From Bacteroidota bacterium (GTDB taxonomy: Bacteria; Bacteroidota; Bacteroidia; Bacteroidales; JAGONC01), in contig JAKLFC010000004.1 of assembly GCA_022711405.1 (NCBI GenBank), positions 1-64,000 of the forward strand: a stretch of DNA of 64,000 bases, read 5' to 3'. Position 1 is the stretch's first letter, and each line of letters starts with the position of its first letter. The notes below the pieces were generated by a model, which was given only the letters and a program-made list of their open reading frames with translations, did no database searches and was not told where the DNA came from. A program made the position numbers and the translations under genes. Below, piece after piece: positions 43,881 through 52,644 of the stretch.

Positions 43881-44024
43881 TCATTCTTCCTCCTCATCAT
43901 TATCGGAGTATGAATCCGGTTCCGGCCTCTTTTTAGCCCGCATAGCCCTGATCAGGAACGTAAGCATGATGGCAGTGATGGTTACCTGGGCCAGTACCAT
44001 AAAGATAAGGGCTGAAGTATTCAT
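43881..44024 (-). CDS. MetS-like small subunit of an NSS transporter
   Basis: A 47-residue protein: MNTSALIFMVLAQVTITAIM starts a single membrane helix, then comes a basic stretch RAMRAKKRPE and an acidic tail ending in DNDEEEE. Its start codon overlaps the stop of the upstream NSS transporter (ATGA). Small one-helix partners of this kind (MetS with MetP in Corynebacterium) are needed by some NSS amino-acid importers. The acidic C-terminus is unlike MetS, so the match is by size, topology, N-terminus and context. Confidence 0.75.
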   Translation of the reverse strand: MNTSALIFMVLAQVTITAIMLTFLIRAMRAKKRPEPDSYSDNDEEEE

Positions 44025-45859
44025 GAGGCGGTTGTTTTTAAAGGATGATGTGCATGTTTTTTTCTTCGCCTGGATGCCTTGTAAACGAGAAATGCCGAGA
44101 ACGCAAAGAGCGACAGCAGCAATACCCTGGCCACATTGAGATACAGCACACGATTGTACACACGGCCCGTATACAATTCATCCCCTGCCTGCAGATGGTC
44201 ACCAACCCTGACTGCGGGTTCATTGCCTTTGCGAAGAATGTACGTCACGCTGGTAAGATGATCAGGTGAATCCGCCTGAATGACCGTTTTTCCATTCTCA
44301 ATGTAAATGGAATCGACGATGCATTCTGATTCTGCATAGAACGCCCGGGCGATCCAGGAGGAGTTCGGGCCGATATCCTTGTGGATCAGCTGACCGATGA
44401 TGCTTTCCCTGTGCAGGGGCCAGCTGGTCAGCGATACTTTTGTCCATTCATCCCCTGCTGGTCTGACCAGGGATCCAAAGAACACGATGATGAGGATGAA
44501 GGGTGTGACCCACTTGATGATGAATTTGTAAATGGTGGGCACCCTGATATCGGATCCTGCGGTGATCTCCCTCCAGCCCTTTTTCATTCCAAACACCCAC
44601 GAGAACATGATCATCTCCAGCATGGCGAATACCACAAGGGAAACGGTCCCCGCCCAGTAGTCATATTCGTCGAGCACGCCCTGCTGGAAGAAGAAAACCG
44701 TTGGCAATCCCAAAAGGGTAACGGCACCCCCGAATACCAGTGCGGCATTTTTACGCGACCAGTTGAACTCATCCATCATGAATGAAAGGATGGGTGTTCC
44801 CATAGCCAGAGAGCTGGTGATCCCTGCAAAGAAAAGCAGCCCGAAGAATGCGATCCCTGCCATGGCAGCCAGGGCAGGTCCCCATTGCTGAAACAGGAAA
44901 GGCATGGTACGGAATCCGAGTCCAAGCCCCCCCAGTCCGGTCAATTCAATCACTTTATCGATGCCGAGATAGCCAATGGAAATGGGGATGATGACCGAGG
45001 CGCCGAGGACCACCTCCACAAATTCATTCATCCAGCCGGCTGACATGGCGTTGAGTGCAATGTCATCCTTCTTCTTCACATAGGATGCGAAGCATTGTAC
45101 AGAGCCCTGGCCCAGCGAAAGGGTGAAAAAGATCTGACCTGCGGCTGCAAGCCAGACTTTAGGATTGAGCAGCGAATCATAATGAGGGGTCCAAAGGAAA
45201 TTCAATCCCACCAAGCCGCTGTTCACTGCATTTTCTTGCCCAGCCCTGAGGGTAATCCCTTTTATGGCAAGAAAGATGGCGAAAAAGATCAGCAAAGGCA
45301 TGCCTATTTTGGCCATCTTCTCAACCCCTCCGCTTAAGCCCCGGCTGAGTACCCATGTATTTAAGACCATGCATAGCAGGAAGAAAATGATGGCTTCGAA
45401 AGGTAATCCTGTTGTTGTTGTGGAAAGGTCGAGGTAATTGGTAAAGAACCCTGCTACCTCGTGCTGGTTCAGGCCACGGAAGGATCCCATCGCCGAATGC
45501 ATGGTGTAGGAAAGTGTCCAGCTTTCTATATAGCAATAATATGCGGCAATGGCTATGTTGGAAAATATACCGAAAACGCCTATGTATTTCCATAAGCTGG
45601 ATTTACCCATCCTTTCCATGGCAAAGGGTGTGGTATGGTGACCGTACCTTCCGCCATACCTTCCGATCGCCCATTCGACAAAGAGCAGCGGTATCCCGAG
45701 AAGTAAGAAGCATATCAGGTAGGGGATGATGAATGCTCCACCTCCATTCTGGACCGCCTGAACGGGGAATCGCAGAAAATTGCCAAGACCGACTGCATTG
45801 CCCGACATGGCCAGAATAAGTCCGATCCTGGAGCCCCAGGCTTCTTTGTTTGTACTCAT
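44021..45859 (-). CDS. Sodium:neurotransmitter symporter (NSS/SLC6) family transporter
   Basis: A 612-residue transporter. Helix 1 has the Na+/substrate motif GLILAMSGNAVGLGNFLRFP, followed by NGGGAFIIPYLICFLLLGIPL in helix 2, and WTPHYDSLLNPKVWLAAAGQ and FFTLSLGQGSVQCFASY in the middle. Bacterial members such as LeuT import amino acids with sodium. About 130 extra residues between the last two membrane parts look soluble (WPLHRESIIGQL to DELYTGRVYN), which is unusual for LeuT-type proteins; a last helix then ends in a basic tail. The 47-residue partner overlaps its stop. Confidence 0.9.
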   Translation of the reverse strand: MSTNKEAWGSRIGLILAMSGNAVGLGNFLRFPVQAVQNGGGAFIIPYLICFLLLGIPLLFVEWAIGRYGGRYGHHTTPFAMERMGKSSLWKYIGVFGIFSNIAIAAYYCYIESWTLSYTMHSAMGSFRGLNQHEVAGFFTNYLDLSTTTTGLPFEAIIFFLLCMVLNTWVLSRGLSGGVEKMAKIGMPLLIFFAIFLAIKGITLRAGQENAVNSGLVGLNFLWTPHYDSLLNPKVWLAAAGQIFFTLSLGQGSVQCFASYVKKKDDIALNAMSAGWMNEFVEVVLGASVIIPISIGYLGIDKVIELTGLGGLGLGFRTMPFLFQQWGPALAAMAGIAFFGLLFFAGITSSLAMGTPILSFMMDEFNWSRKNAALVFGGAVTLLGLPTVFFFQQGVLDEYDYWAGTVSLVVFAMLEMIMFSWVFGMKKGWREITAGSDIRVPTIYKFIIKWVTPFILIIVFFGSLVRPAGDEWTKVSLTSWPLHRESIIGQLIHKDIGPNSSWIARAFYAESECIVDSIYIENGKTVIQADSPDHLTSVTYILRKGNEPAVRVGDHLQAGDELYTGRVYNRVLYLNVARVLLLSLFAFSAFLVYKASRRRKKHAHHPLKTTAS

Positions 45860-45959
45860 TCGTAAGGGATTAGGAAAATCATCTGATGGACTGAAAAATG
45901 AGCCTTTAAAGGTAAACAGAATTGCAAAATTTCCTAATGAGGAAAGCTAAAAAAATACA

Positions 45960-45967
45960 TACTTTTG
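45960..45967 (+). promoter_or_regulatory. -7 box for the NDH-2 gene
   Basis: TACTTTTG ends 6 bases before ATG 45974, so the leader would be very short. It overlaps the alternative TTG start at 45965, which is therefore rejected. Confidence 0.55.
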
Positions 45968-45973
45968 CCTTCC

Positions 45974-47272
45974 ATGGATGATTCCTTACCTATTCCCAGG
46001 ATACCTGAAAACGACCGCAGGCGTGTGGTGATCGTCGGCGGCGGATTTGCAGGGCTTAAGCTGGCGATGCTTCTGCCCGCCACTTTTTTCCAGGTCATTC
46101 TCCTTGACAGGAACAATTTTCATCAGTTTCAGCCACTTTTTTACCAGGTGGCCACAGCAGGACTGGAGCCAAGCTCCATTTCATTTCCACTCCGGAAGAT
46201 CTTCCAGAAAAAGAAGCATATTCACTTCCGGGTAGCGGAGGCACAACGTGTTGATCCTGCTGGGGGAAGGCTATACACCAGCATTGGAACCATTGATTAT
46301 GACTACCTGGTCCTCGCCATGGGTGCTGATTCCAATTTTTTTGGCATGGAGGACATTGCCAGAAACGCCATCCCGATGAAGTCGACCTCAGAAGCGTTGT
46401 ACATCCGCAACACCATCCTGCAGAATTATGAAAAAGCGCTTGCTACCCGGGATGAGAACGAAGCCGCTACGCTGATGAACATAGTGGTGGTTGGCGGGGG
46501 GCCTACCGGGGTGGAACTGGCCGGAGCGCTGGCTGAAATGAAGAAATATGTACTGCCCAAGGATTATCCTGAACTCGATTTCAGCAAGATGCAGGTATAT
46601 CTGTTCGAGGCCAATGCGGTTTTATTAAAGGGCATGAGTCCTCATTCCTCTGGTCGGGCAAAGAGGTACCTTGAGAAATTGGGTGTTCATGTACGGTTAA
46701 ATTCTCATGTAAAGAGTTTTGACGGGTATGCTGTTACCTTAAGGGAAGGACCTGCATTTCAAACCCGTACGTTGTTATGGGCAGCCGGTGTCCGGGCCAA
46801 TACACTGGAAGGATTTCCCGCTGAAACCTTTGGACAGGGAGGGCGGCTGAAGGTGGATGAATATAACCGTGTAGAAGGCTGTGACCGCATCTTCGCCATT
46901 GGCGACATGTCGCTGATGGTAAGTGAACACTATCCTGCAGGACATCCTCAGGTGGCACAGACAGCTATCCAGCAGGCAAAGCTGCTTGGACAGAACCTGG
47001 TGAACCTGGTTCATTCAAGGCCTCTGAAGAAATTTTTCTACATCGACAAGGGTTCCCTGGCGACCATTGGAAGGAACATGGCGGTTGCTGATCTTCCCCG
47101 GATCAGGCTGTATGGTTTTTTGGCGTGGTTTGTCTGGATCTTTGTACATTTGATGGCCATACTCGGACAAAAGAACAAGCTTTTCATCTTTATTAACTGG
47201 TTCTGGAATTACTGGACCTATGACCAGTCGCTTCGTTTGATCCTCCGGCAGGAGAAAAAAAGTAACCCTTAA
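45974..47272 (+). CDS. ndh: Type II NADH dehydrogenase (NDH-2)
   Basis: A 432-residue FAD enzyme. It has two dinucleotide-binding folds, RRVVIVGGGFAGLKLAMLLP for FAD and NIVVVGGGPTGVELAGALAE for NADH, then RIFAIGDMS for FAD and the quinone-site motif QVAQTAIQQAKLLGQNL. The C-terminal part (LYGFLAWFVWIFVHLMAILG) is the membrane anchor common in Bacteroidetes NDH-2. It passes electrons from NADH to quinone without pumping protons. The permease gene follows after 10 bases. Confidence 0.92.
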   Translation: MDDSLPIPRIPENDRRRVVIVGGGFAGLKLAMLLPATFFQVILLDRNNFHQFQPLFYQVATAGLEPSSISFPLRKIFQKKKHIHFRVAEAQRVDPAGGRLYTSIGTIDYDYLVLAMGADSNFFGMEDIARNAIPMKSTSEALYIRNTILQNYEKALATRDENEAATLMNIVVVGGGPTGVELAGALAEMKKYVLPKDYPELDFSKMQVYLFEANAVLLKGMSPHSSGRAKRYLEKLGVHVRLNSHVKSFDGYAVTLREGPAFQTRTLLWAAGVRANTLEGFPAETFGQGGRLKVDEYNRVEGCDRIFAIGDMSLMVSEHYPAGHPQVAQTAIQQAKLLGQNLVNLVHSRPLKKFFYIDKGSLATIGRNMAVADLPRIRLYGFLAWFVWIFVHLMAILGQKNKLFIFINWFWNYWTYDQSLRLILRQEKKSNP

Positions 47273-47282
47273 ACCGAGCCTG

Positions 47283-48749
47283 ATGAAAGAGAGCGGGACG
47301 TTCAGGAAGTCACTGAATCTTTTTGATTCAGCCGCACTGATCATGGGATCGATGATTGGATCCGGCATTTTCATTGTCAGTGCTGACATTGCCCGGAATG
47401 TGGGTGCTCCGGGATGGATGCTGGTCGTGTGGGGTATCACCGCGGTAATGACCGTGATGGCAGCGTTGAGTTACAGGGAGCTGGCCAGCATGATGCCTCA
47501 TGCGGGTGGAATCTATGTGTATCTAAGGGAAGCCTATTCTCCTTTGTTTGGATTTTTATACGGCTGGACACTTTTCCTGGTCATACAGTGCGGCACCATT
47601 GCCGCTGTGGCCATGGCTTTTTCAAAATACCTGGGAGTCATGGTGCCCTGGATAGCGGATCGGAATGTTCTTTTTACGGCAGGGCCCTTGCATTTCAATA
47701 CGACCCAGCTGATTTCGATCCTTCTGATCCTGCTGCTCACCTGGATCAACACGCGCGGGATTGAAGGGGGAAAGTACATACAGAACCTGTTCACCTATTC
47801 CAAGATCTTTATCCTCCTGATATTCATCGTGATTGGGATCTATGCGGCCAGCCGGACCCATTTTCAGGTATTTGAGCACATGGATTTCTGGTCTGCTTCG
47901 CAGGTGACCGATCCTGAGAAAGGCACGCAGGTGCCGATCTCAGGAAGTGCGCTGTTCATTGCTATTGCCATTGCCATGGTAGGCTCCCTGTTTGCTGTGG
48001 ATGCCTGGTATAATATCACGTACACTTCCGATGAGGTGATCAATCCGAAGAGAACCATACCCAGAAGCCTTTTCCTGGGAACGCTGGCTGTTTGCATCGT
48101 CTATTTCCTGGTCAACGTGGTGTACGTGATCGCGCTTCCCCTAAGGGGTACACCCGAGGGGGCGACGGTCATGGAGAGGGGGATCCAGTTTGCCACTTCC
48201 GATCGCGTGGCGACGGCGGCGATTTATGAGATCTTCGGATCCACGGCGGAGATCCTGATGGCCATTGTGGTGGTCATATCCACGTTTGGATGCAATAACG
48301 GTATTGTGCTCTCCGGTGCGCGTGTTTTTTATGCGATGGCCCAGGATGGCTTGTTCTTTAAGAAGATCGGACATCTTAATAAAAAGGGAGTTCCGGCCTA
48401 TTCACTGGTCATTCAGGCCGTATGGAGCATCCTGCTCTGCCTCAGCGGTACCTACAGCGACCTGTTGGATTATGTCATCTTCGCAGGGCTGTTCTTTTTC
48501 ATCCTGACGATTGCCTCGATCTTTGTCTTCCGGAAAAAGTGGCCTGATGCGGAACGACCTTACCGTGCCTTTGCCTATCCTGTATTTCCGATCCTGTATA
48601 TCCTGGCCTGTATGGTCATCATCGTCGTCCTTCTCATCCATAAACCCGCTTATACATGGCCGGGGCTCATCATCCTGGTCTCGGGGGTACCGGTGTACTA
48701 TTTATGGAAGTGGGTGGCGGCGAGGAAGCGGGGAATCAATAATCGCTGA
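47283..48749 (+). CDS. APC-family amino acid permease
   Basis: A 488-residue permease with 12 predicted helices. The first helix has AALIMGSMIGSGIFIVSADI, the APC substrate/backbone motif GSGIF; SMMPHAGGIYVYLREAYSP and WYNITYTSDEVINPKRTIPRS also fit. It imports or exchanges an amino acid of unknown identity. It is close to the NDH-2 gene and its 3' end overlaps that of the convergent cyclase gene by 14 bases. Confidence 0.9.
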   Translation: MKESGTFRKSLNLFDSAALIMGSMIGSGIFIVSADIARNVGAPGWMLVVWGITAVMTVMAALSYRELASMMPHAGGIYVYLREAYSPLFGFLYGWTLFLVIQCGTIAAVAMAFSKYLGVMVPWIADRNVLFTAGPLHFNTTQLISILLILLLTWINTRGIEGGKYIQNLFTYSKIFILLIFIVIGIYAASRTHFQVFEHMDFWSASQVTDPEKGTQVPISGSALFIAIAIAMVGSLFAVDAWYNITYTSDEVINPKRTIPRSLFLGTLAVCIVYFLVNVVYVIALPLRGTPEGATVMERGIQFATSDRVATAAIYEIFGSTAEILMAIVVVISTFGCNNGIVLSGARVFYAMAQDGLFFKKIGHLNKKGVPAYSLVIQAVWSILLCLSGTYSDLLDYVIFAGLFFFILTIASIFVFRKKWPDAERPYRAFAYPVFPILYILACMVIIVVLLIHKPAYTWPGLIILVSGVPVYYLWKWVAARKRGINNR

Positions 48750-51417
48750 TGGCTATTCTTTTAAGCCTTTGTTTCGTATCAGCCGGTTCGGGGAATCTGG
48801 AATCGGCGTCCTGCCAGAGGTCGAGAAACTTCTGGAATTGTTGTGTTGCTTTTTCTTTCAAGCCTTTCTCCTGGTACAGGATCCCCAGGCAGTAATGATA
48901 CCGTGGATTGATCACATAACGGTCATTGCTGGAAGGATCAAAAGTAATCATGCGTTCATATTCTGCAATGGCTTTATCCAGCTGACCGAAGCGGTGGTAT
49001 GCTTCTGCCAGGCTATTGCGGCGGTAAGGAAGATTATAGATAAGGACATCAGGATCGACAAAATTCGGAACAGGTTGATCCATTTCGGGAGCGATACTAT
49101 CCAGCATATCTGACCGACGGGCAGAAGCAATCCCGATCTCACGTGTAAGATTGTTAAAGTTAAAATCCTTGTCAGGATTTTCGGGTCCCACTCTTATCCG
49201 GTTAGCATAATACTGAGCTGAATCGAACCGATTTAGCTTTACCTGGAGCAATCCCATAAAATAATTGTATCCACTTGAATCTAAATCTATACTTGTAGTA
49301 GGTTCTGCCAGGGCAATACCGAAAAAAGTATGGTAATCAGCATTGGCTATCTCATATTCCCCGAGGTCATAATGGATGAATGCCTTCAGAAAGAAAGAGC
49401 CCATATAGTACAGATCATTATCGTATTCGGTTGCTTTGGCAGCTGTTATGTCGATCAGACGGAGCGCCTGGTCCGATTTTCCGTACAAATGGTCCATAAA
49501 AGCGATGATCCAGTTGATAATGACCTTCATGCCTTCAGAGGGTGCAGCTTCGAAGGTTGTTTTTAACCAGTCATGCACCTGAGGGTAATCCTCTTTCATG
49601 GCATAGATATAAGCTATCTTGGCTGCTGCGTACCATGTATCGGATTTTATTTCCAGGGCTTTCCTGTATTTTTCGATCGCTTCATCCAACTTACCCATTT
49701 TCCACAACAGATCACCCATGGAATCAAAGGGATTTGCATCTTCAGGGTTGAGAGATGAGTATTTTTCCTGGTATTTCAGGGCAATAGCAAATTCACCTTT
49801 GTTTAAATAAAGATAGGCAAGTTCATTATATGCTGCCGCTAAATTGGGATCAAGCTCGGCTGTTTTTTGAAATGCCTTGATTGCTTTGTTGGGTAAGTCG
49901 TTATTTTTATACCATATACCCAACGAGTAAAACACCCTTTTTTCCCGTGGTGCCTTCTGCGCAAGTTCAAGCAAAAGATCGAATTGCCTTTGTCTGTCCT
50001 GTTCAATGATACCGGCATAATCGGCTTGGATGGCCAGCTGTTCGTTCGCTGTGGCCTTTTGGGAGCAGCGATAGGCTTTCCTGAGCGCTTCATCCCGCTT
50101 TTGCAGATCTCCCAGTTGTTGAAGGCCGAAGGTTCTGGAAAGATAAAGCCAGGCCATGGCAAAATCCGGGTCAATCATCAATGCATTCTCAAAAAACTGT
50201 CTCGCATCACTATAGTACATTTTATCAAGTGCTTCCCGGCCTTTCAAAAAGTAATTGTAAGCTTTCAGTGAACCAGTCGTCACGTCCCGGATGTGCATGC
50301 GTGCACTTTCAATTTTTCTGGCTGAAATACCCAGACTTCGTGAGATGGCCTTGCTCAGTTCATCGATCTGGGTGTCGAGGATGCTGCCCGCGCTGTTTCC
50401 CCTGGAATTCACACTGTTGATGATCTTCTTGGTTTCCACGTCCAGCACTTTGGCGTCAGTGGCAAAGACATCGCCTGCCCTGATAAAACTCCCGATGACG
50501 ATGAACTCACATCCTTCCTGCCTGCAAATATCGAATCCCAGATTCGCGTCGATAGTTTCCACCTCTTTTTTACCCATTTGATCCAGTACATCGTACATCC
50601 GCTCCCAGGTAATGACCTGGAATAGCATTGATTGTTCAAGGTTGGTGATCAGCAGATTTGGGATGGCTTTCTGGAGGTAATTGAATGCAGTGTCCCCTGT
50701 CTGGTTCTCGAAGCTGATGACGGCGATCGGGACGTTTGCTGAATCCCGGGCAGCCCTGAGCAGATAAGGTCGTATCACAAAATAGATAGCGGTCAACATG
50801 ACGATGATTCCGGCCATCAGGATGATCTTTTTTGTAAGCAACCTCTGCCTGTGATCAGGAGACTGTTTTTTCGATGATTCTAAAACATCTGGTTCACTCT
50901 CAGGCGACTTTTCTTTCCAGTGCCGGATGCAGTCCGGGGGAATGGCGTAGATCCTGACGGGCTGTTCAATGTTCTTCAGCTCCTTCTCACCGATACACTC
51001 AGCCGTAATACCTGATTTATTCCGGATATCGTCGTACACTTTCTCTGATATCAGGATACCGCCCGGATCACACAATCCCTGTATCCGGGAGGCAATATTC
51101 ACCCCGTCGCCGAAAACATCTGTATCTGAAAGGACGATATCCCCGATGTGAATCCCGATACGCAGCTGAAAGTAGGCAGCTTCTTGCAAGTTGTGCTGAA
51201 GTTCCATGGCGCAGGACACTGCATCCCAGGAACTTTGGAAGATGGAAAGGATCCCGTCGCCGATCTCTTTTATAAATTCACCGTGATATTTTTTCAGCGA
51301 GGCCCTTTGTATCTCCCTGTTCCTGTTGAGGATCTGCAGGGTGACTTTCTCGTCTTTCGACATCAGGGCAGAATAGCCCACAATGTCAGTGAACATGATG
51401 GCGGCAAGCCTGCGCAT
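48736..51417 (-). CDS. Class III nucleotide cyclase - TPR membrane protein
   Basis: An 893-residue protein. Residues 1-165 form a class III cyclase domain: AAIMFTDIVGYSALMSKDE and IKEIGDGILSIFQS hold the two metal aspartates, then GIHIGDIVLSDTDVFGDGVN ASRI. A linker and one membrane helix (residues about 203-225) follow, then a FlgO/CsgG-like beta domain (VPIAVISFENQTGDTAFNYL onward) and at least nine TPR units. Proteins of this layout are common in environmental Bacteroidetes and sense or integrate unknown signals. A heptamer array separates it from qmoC upstream on the same strand. Confidence 0.88.
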   Translation of the reverse strand: MRRLAAIMFTDIVGYSALMSKDEKVTLQILNRNREIQRASLKKYHGEFIKEIGDGILSIFQSSWDAVSCAMELQHNLQEAAYFQLRIGIHIGDIVLSDTDVFGDGVNIASRIQGLCDPGGILISEKVYDDIRNKSGITAECIGEKELKNIEQPVRIYAIPPDCIRHWKEKSPESEPDVLESSKKQSPDHRQRLLTKKIILMAGIIVMLTAIYFVIRPYLLRAARDSANVPIAVISFENQTGDTAFNYLQKAIPNLLITNLEQSMLFQVITWERMYDVLDQMGKKEVETIDANLGFDICRQEGCEFIVIGSFIRAGDVFATDAKVLDVETKKIINSVNSRGNSAGSILDTQIDELSKAISRSLGISARKIESARMHIRDVTTGSLKAYNYFLKGREALDKMYYSDARQFFENALMIDPDFAMAWLYLSRTFGLQQLGDLQKRDEALRKAYRCSQKATANEQLAIQADYAGIIEQDRQRQFDLLLELAQKAPREKRVFYSLGIWYKNNDLPNKAIKAFQKTAELDPNLAAAYNELAYLYLNKGEFAIALKYQEKYSSLNPEDANPFDSMGDLLWKMGKLDEAIEKYRKALEIKSDTWYAAAKIAYIYAMKEDYPQVHDWLKTTFEAAPSEGMKVIINWIIAFMDHLYGKSDQALRLIDITAAKATEYDNDLYYMGSFFLKAFIHYDLGEYEIANADYHTFFGIALAEPTTSIDLDSSGYNYFMGLLQVKLNRFDSAQYYANRIRVGPENPDKDFNFNNLTREIGIASARRSDMLDSIAPEMDQPVPNFVDPDVLIYNLPYRRNSLAEAYHRFGQLDKAIAEYERMITFDPSSNDRYVINPRYHYCLGILYQEKGLKEKATQQFQKFLDLWQDADSRFPEPADTKQRLKRIAISDY

Positions 51418-51459
51418 CTTCAGAATTGTAAATTCGTTGGTGAAAGATACGAAGAAATT

Positions 51460-51537
51460 GTCGATTGTCGATTGTCGACTTTCGATTTTCTATTTAATTG
51501 CCAACCGCCAACCGTCAACTGTCAACCGTCAACGCCG
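51460..51537. repeat. Heptamer array between qmoC and the cyclase gene
   Basis: Eleven 7-base units in one phase: TCGATTG TCGATTG, TCGACTT TCGATTT, TCTATTT AATTGCC, then AACCGCC AACCGTC AACTGTC type. The unit changes half way while the period of 7 stays. The qmoC stop (TGA, 51529-51531) lies inside the array. Confidence 0.88.
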
Positions 51538-52644
51538 GTCTTTTAAAAGTATCAGAACCGCGAGGCGATACAGCAAATGCCCGAACTTACTGTACGGTGC
51601 ATAAATGATCACGATCCAGACCAGGACAAGATGAATGAAATAGATGACATAGGCGGCGGACCAGTTGCCGAAACGGGCCCACTCGGTCAGTATTCCCGAG
51701 ACAGCCAGCAGGAGAAGAAATATAAGAAATGACCAGTCAGCATAGGTACTGGGGCCGATGGCGTCCTTTCTGAACAACCGGTACCAGATCATCATCATCG
51801 TTCCGGTCACCAGGGCCAGTCCGCCCAGATTCCCGGCGATCTTCGCAGGATGCCAGAAGTTCATCGGATATTCGAAGAAGAGCACATTCACGATAGCCAC
51901 CAGGGTTACCAGTAGTAGCAGGAGAAACCCGGAGAATACCAGGATATGCGCCAGCGTGCGAAGACGATTTGTCTGACATTTCCGAAACTGAGTATGGAGT
52001 AGGATTTCCTTCAGCTGATAAAAGAACCGGATCCTCTTTTGATTATTCTTCTTTGATTTTTGCCCTTTGATTTTTGCTCTTTGATTTTTCCTGATATCTC
52101 TTTTGAACCGGCGGAATCCTTTCCAGTAAGCAACGAGGACAAGGATGACGAGTGTAGCGAATGTACCGTTCAGCAGCGGGTGGGGGAAGAGTTTGGAGTA
52201 GTCCACAGGGCCATCGGGCACGCTGACCGTTCCTGCCATCCAGAGGATGAGAAGGATGATCAGGGCGGGGATGGCGACGACCAATGGCAGGTAAACTGGC
52301 TTGCTGAGCCATACTGCCAGGAAGCGGGGCGAGGCATACTCCAGGTAGTTGATGTGACGGAGGGCTGAAAGAACCGTAGCCGGCTGTACTCCCCTGGGAC
52401 AGGTGGCCGAACAGTCGCCGCACTGATGGCACAGCCAGAGATCAGGATCCCCGATCAGCTTGTCTTTCATCCCCCAGCTTGCCCAGAGCATCTCCTTCCT
52501 CGGAAATGGATTCTCTTCGGGTGAAAGCTTACACACCACTGAGCAGGCCCCGCATTGCATGCACTCCTTCAATGGATTGCCGCCAAGGGATTTCACCTGA
52601 CGAATGAAACGTTTATCGGTCTTTATTTGTATTACATCCTCCAT
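51529..52644 (-). CDS. qmoC: QmoC: membrane subunit of the quinone-interacting oxidoreductase
   Basis: A 371-residue protein of the usual QmoC length. Residues 25-100 bind two [4Fe-4S] clusters (CMQCGACSVVC and CHQCGDCSATCPRG); residues 115-371 hold six or so membrane helices like HdrE/NarI cytochrome b, with His residues for haem. QmoC passes electrons between menaquinone and QmoAB/AprBA. Its start overlaps the qmoB stop (TGATG). A lysine- and glutamine-rich loop (RKNQRAKIKGQKSKKNNQ) between helices is encoded by a heptamer array and looks like an insertion. Confidence 0.9.
   Translation of the reverse strand: MEDVIQIKTDKRFIRQVKSLGGNPLKECMQCGACSVVCKLSPEENPFPRKEMLWASWGMKDKLIGDPDLWLCHQCGDCSATCPRGVQPATVLSALRHINYLEYASPRFLAVWLSKPVYLPLVVAIPALIILLILWMAGTVSVPDGPVDYSKLFPHPLLNGTFATLVILVLVAYWKGFRRFKRDIRKNQRAKIKGQKSKKNNQKRIRFFYQLKEILLHTQFRKCQTNRLRTLAHILVFSGFLLLLLVTLVAIVNVLFFEYPMNFWHPAKIAGNLGGLALVTGTMMMIWYRLFRKDAIGPSTYADWSFLIFLLLLAVSGILTEWARFGNWSAAYVIYFIHLVLVWIVIIYAPYSKFGHLLYRLAVLILLKDRR
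52040..52095. repeat. In-frame heptamer array inside qmoC
   Basis: Eight 7-base units alternate TGATTTT and TGCCCTT/TGCTCTT/TCTTCTT types (period 7 and 14). Translated, they give a polar, Lys-rich loop between membrane helices of QmoC. The reading frame stays open through it. Confidence 0.85.
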
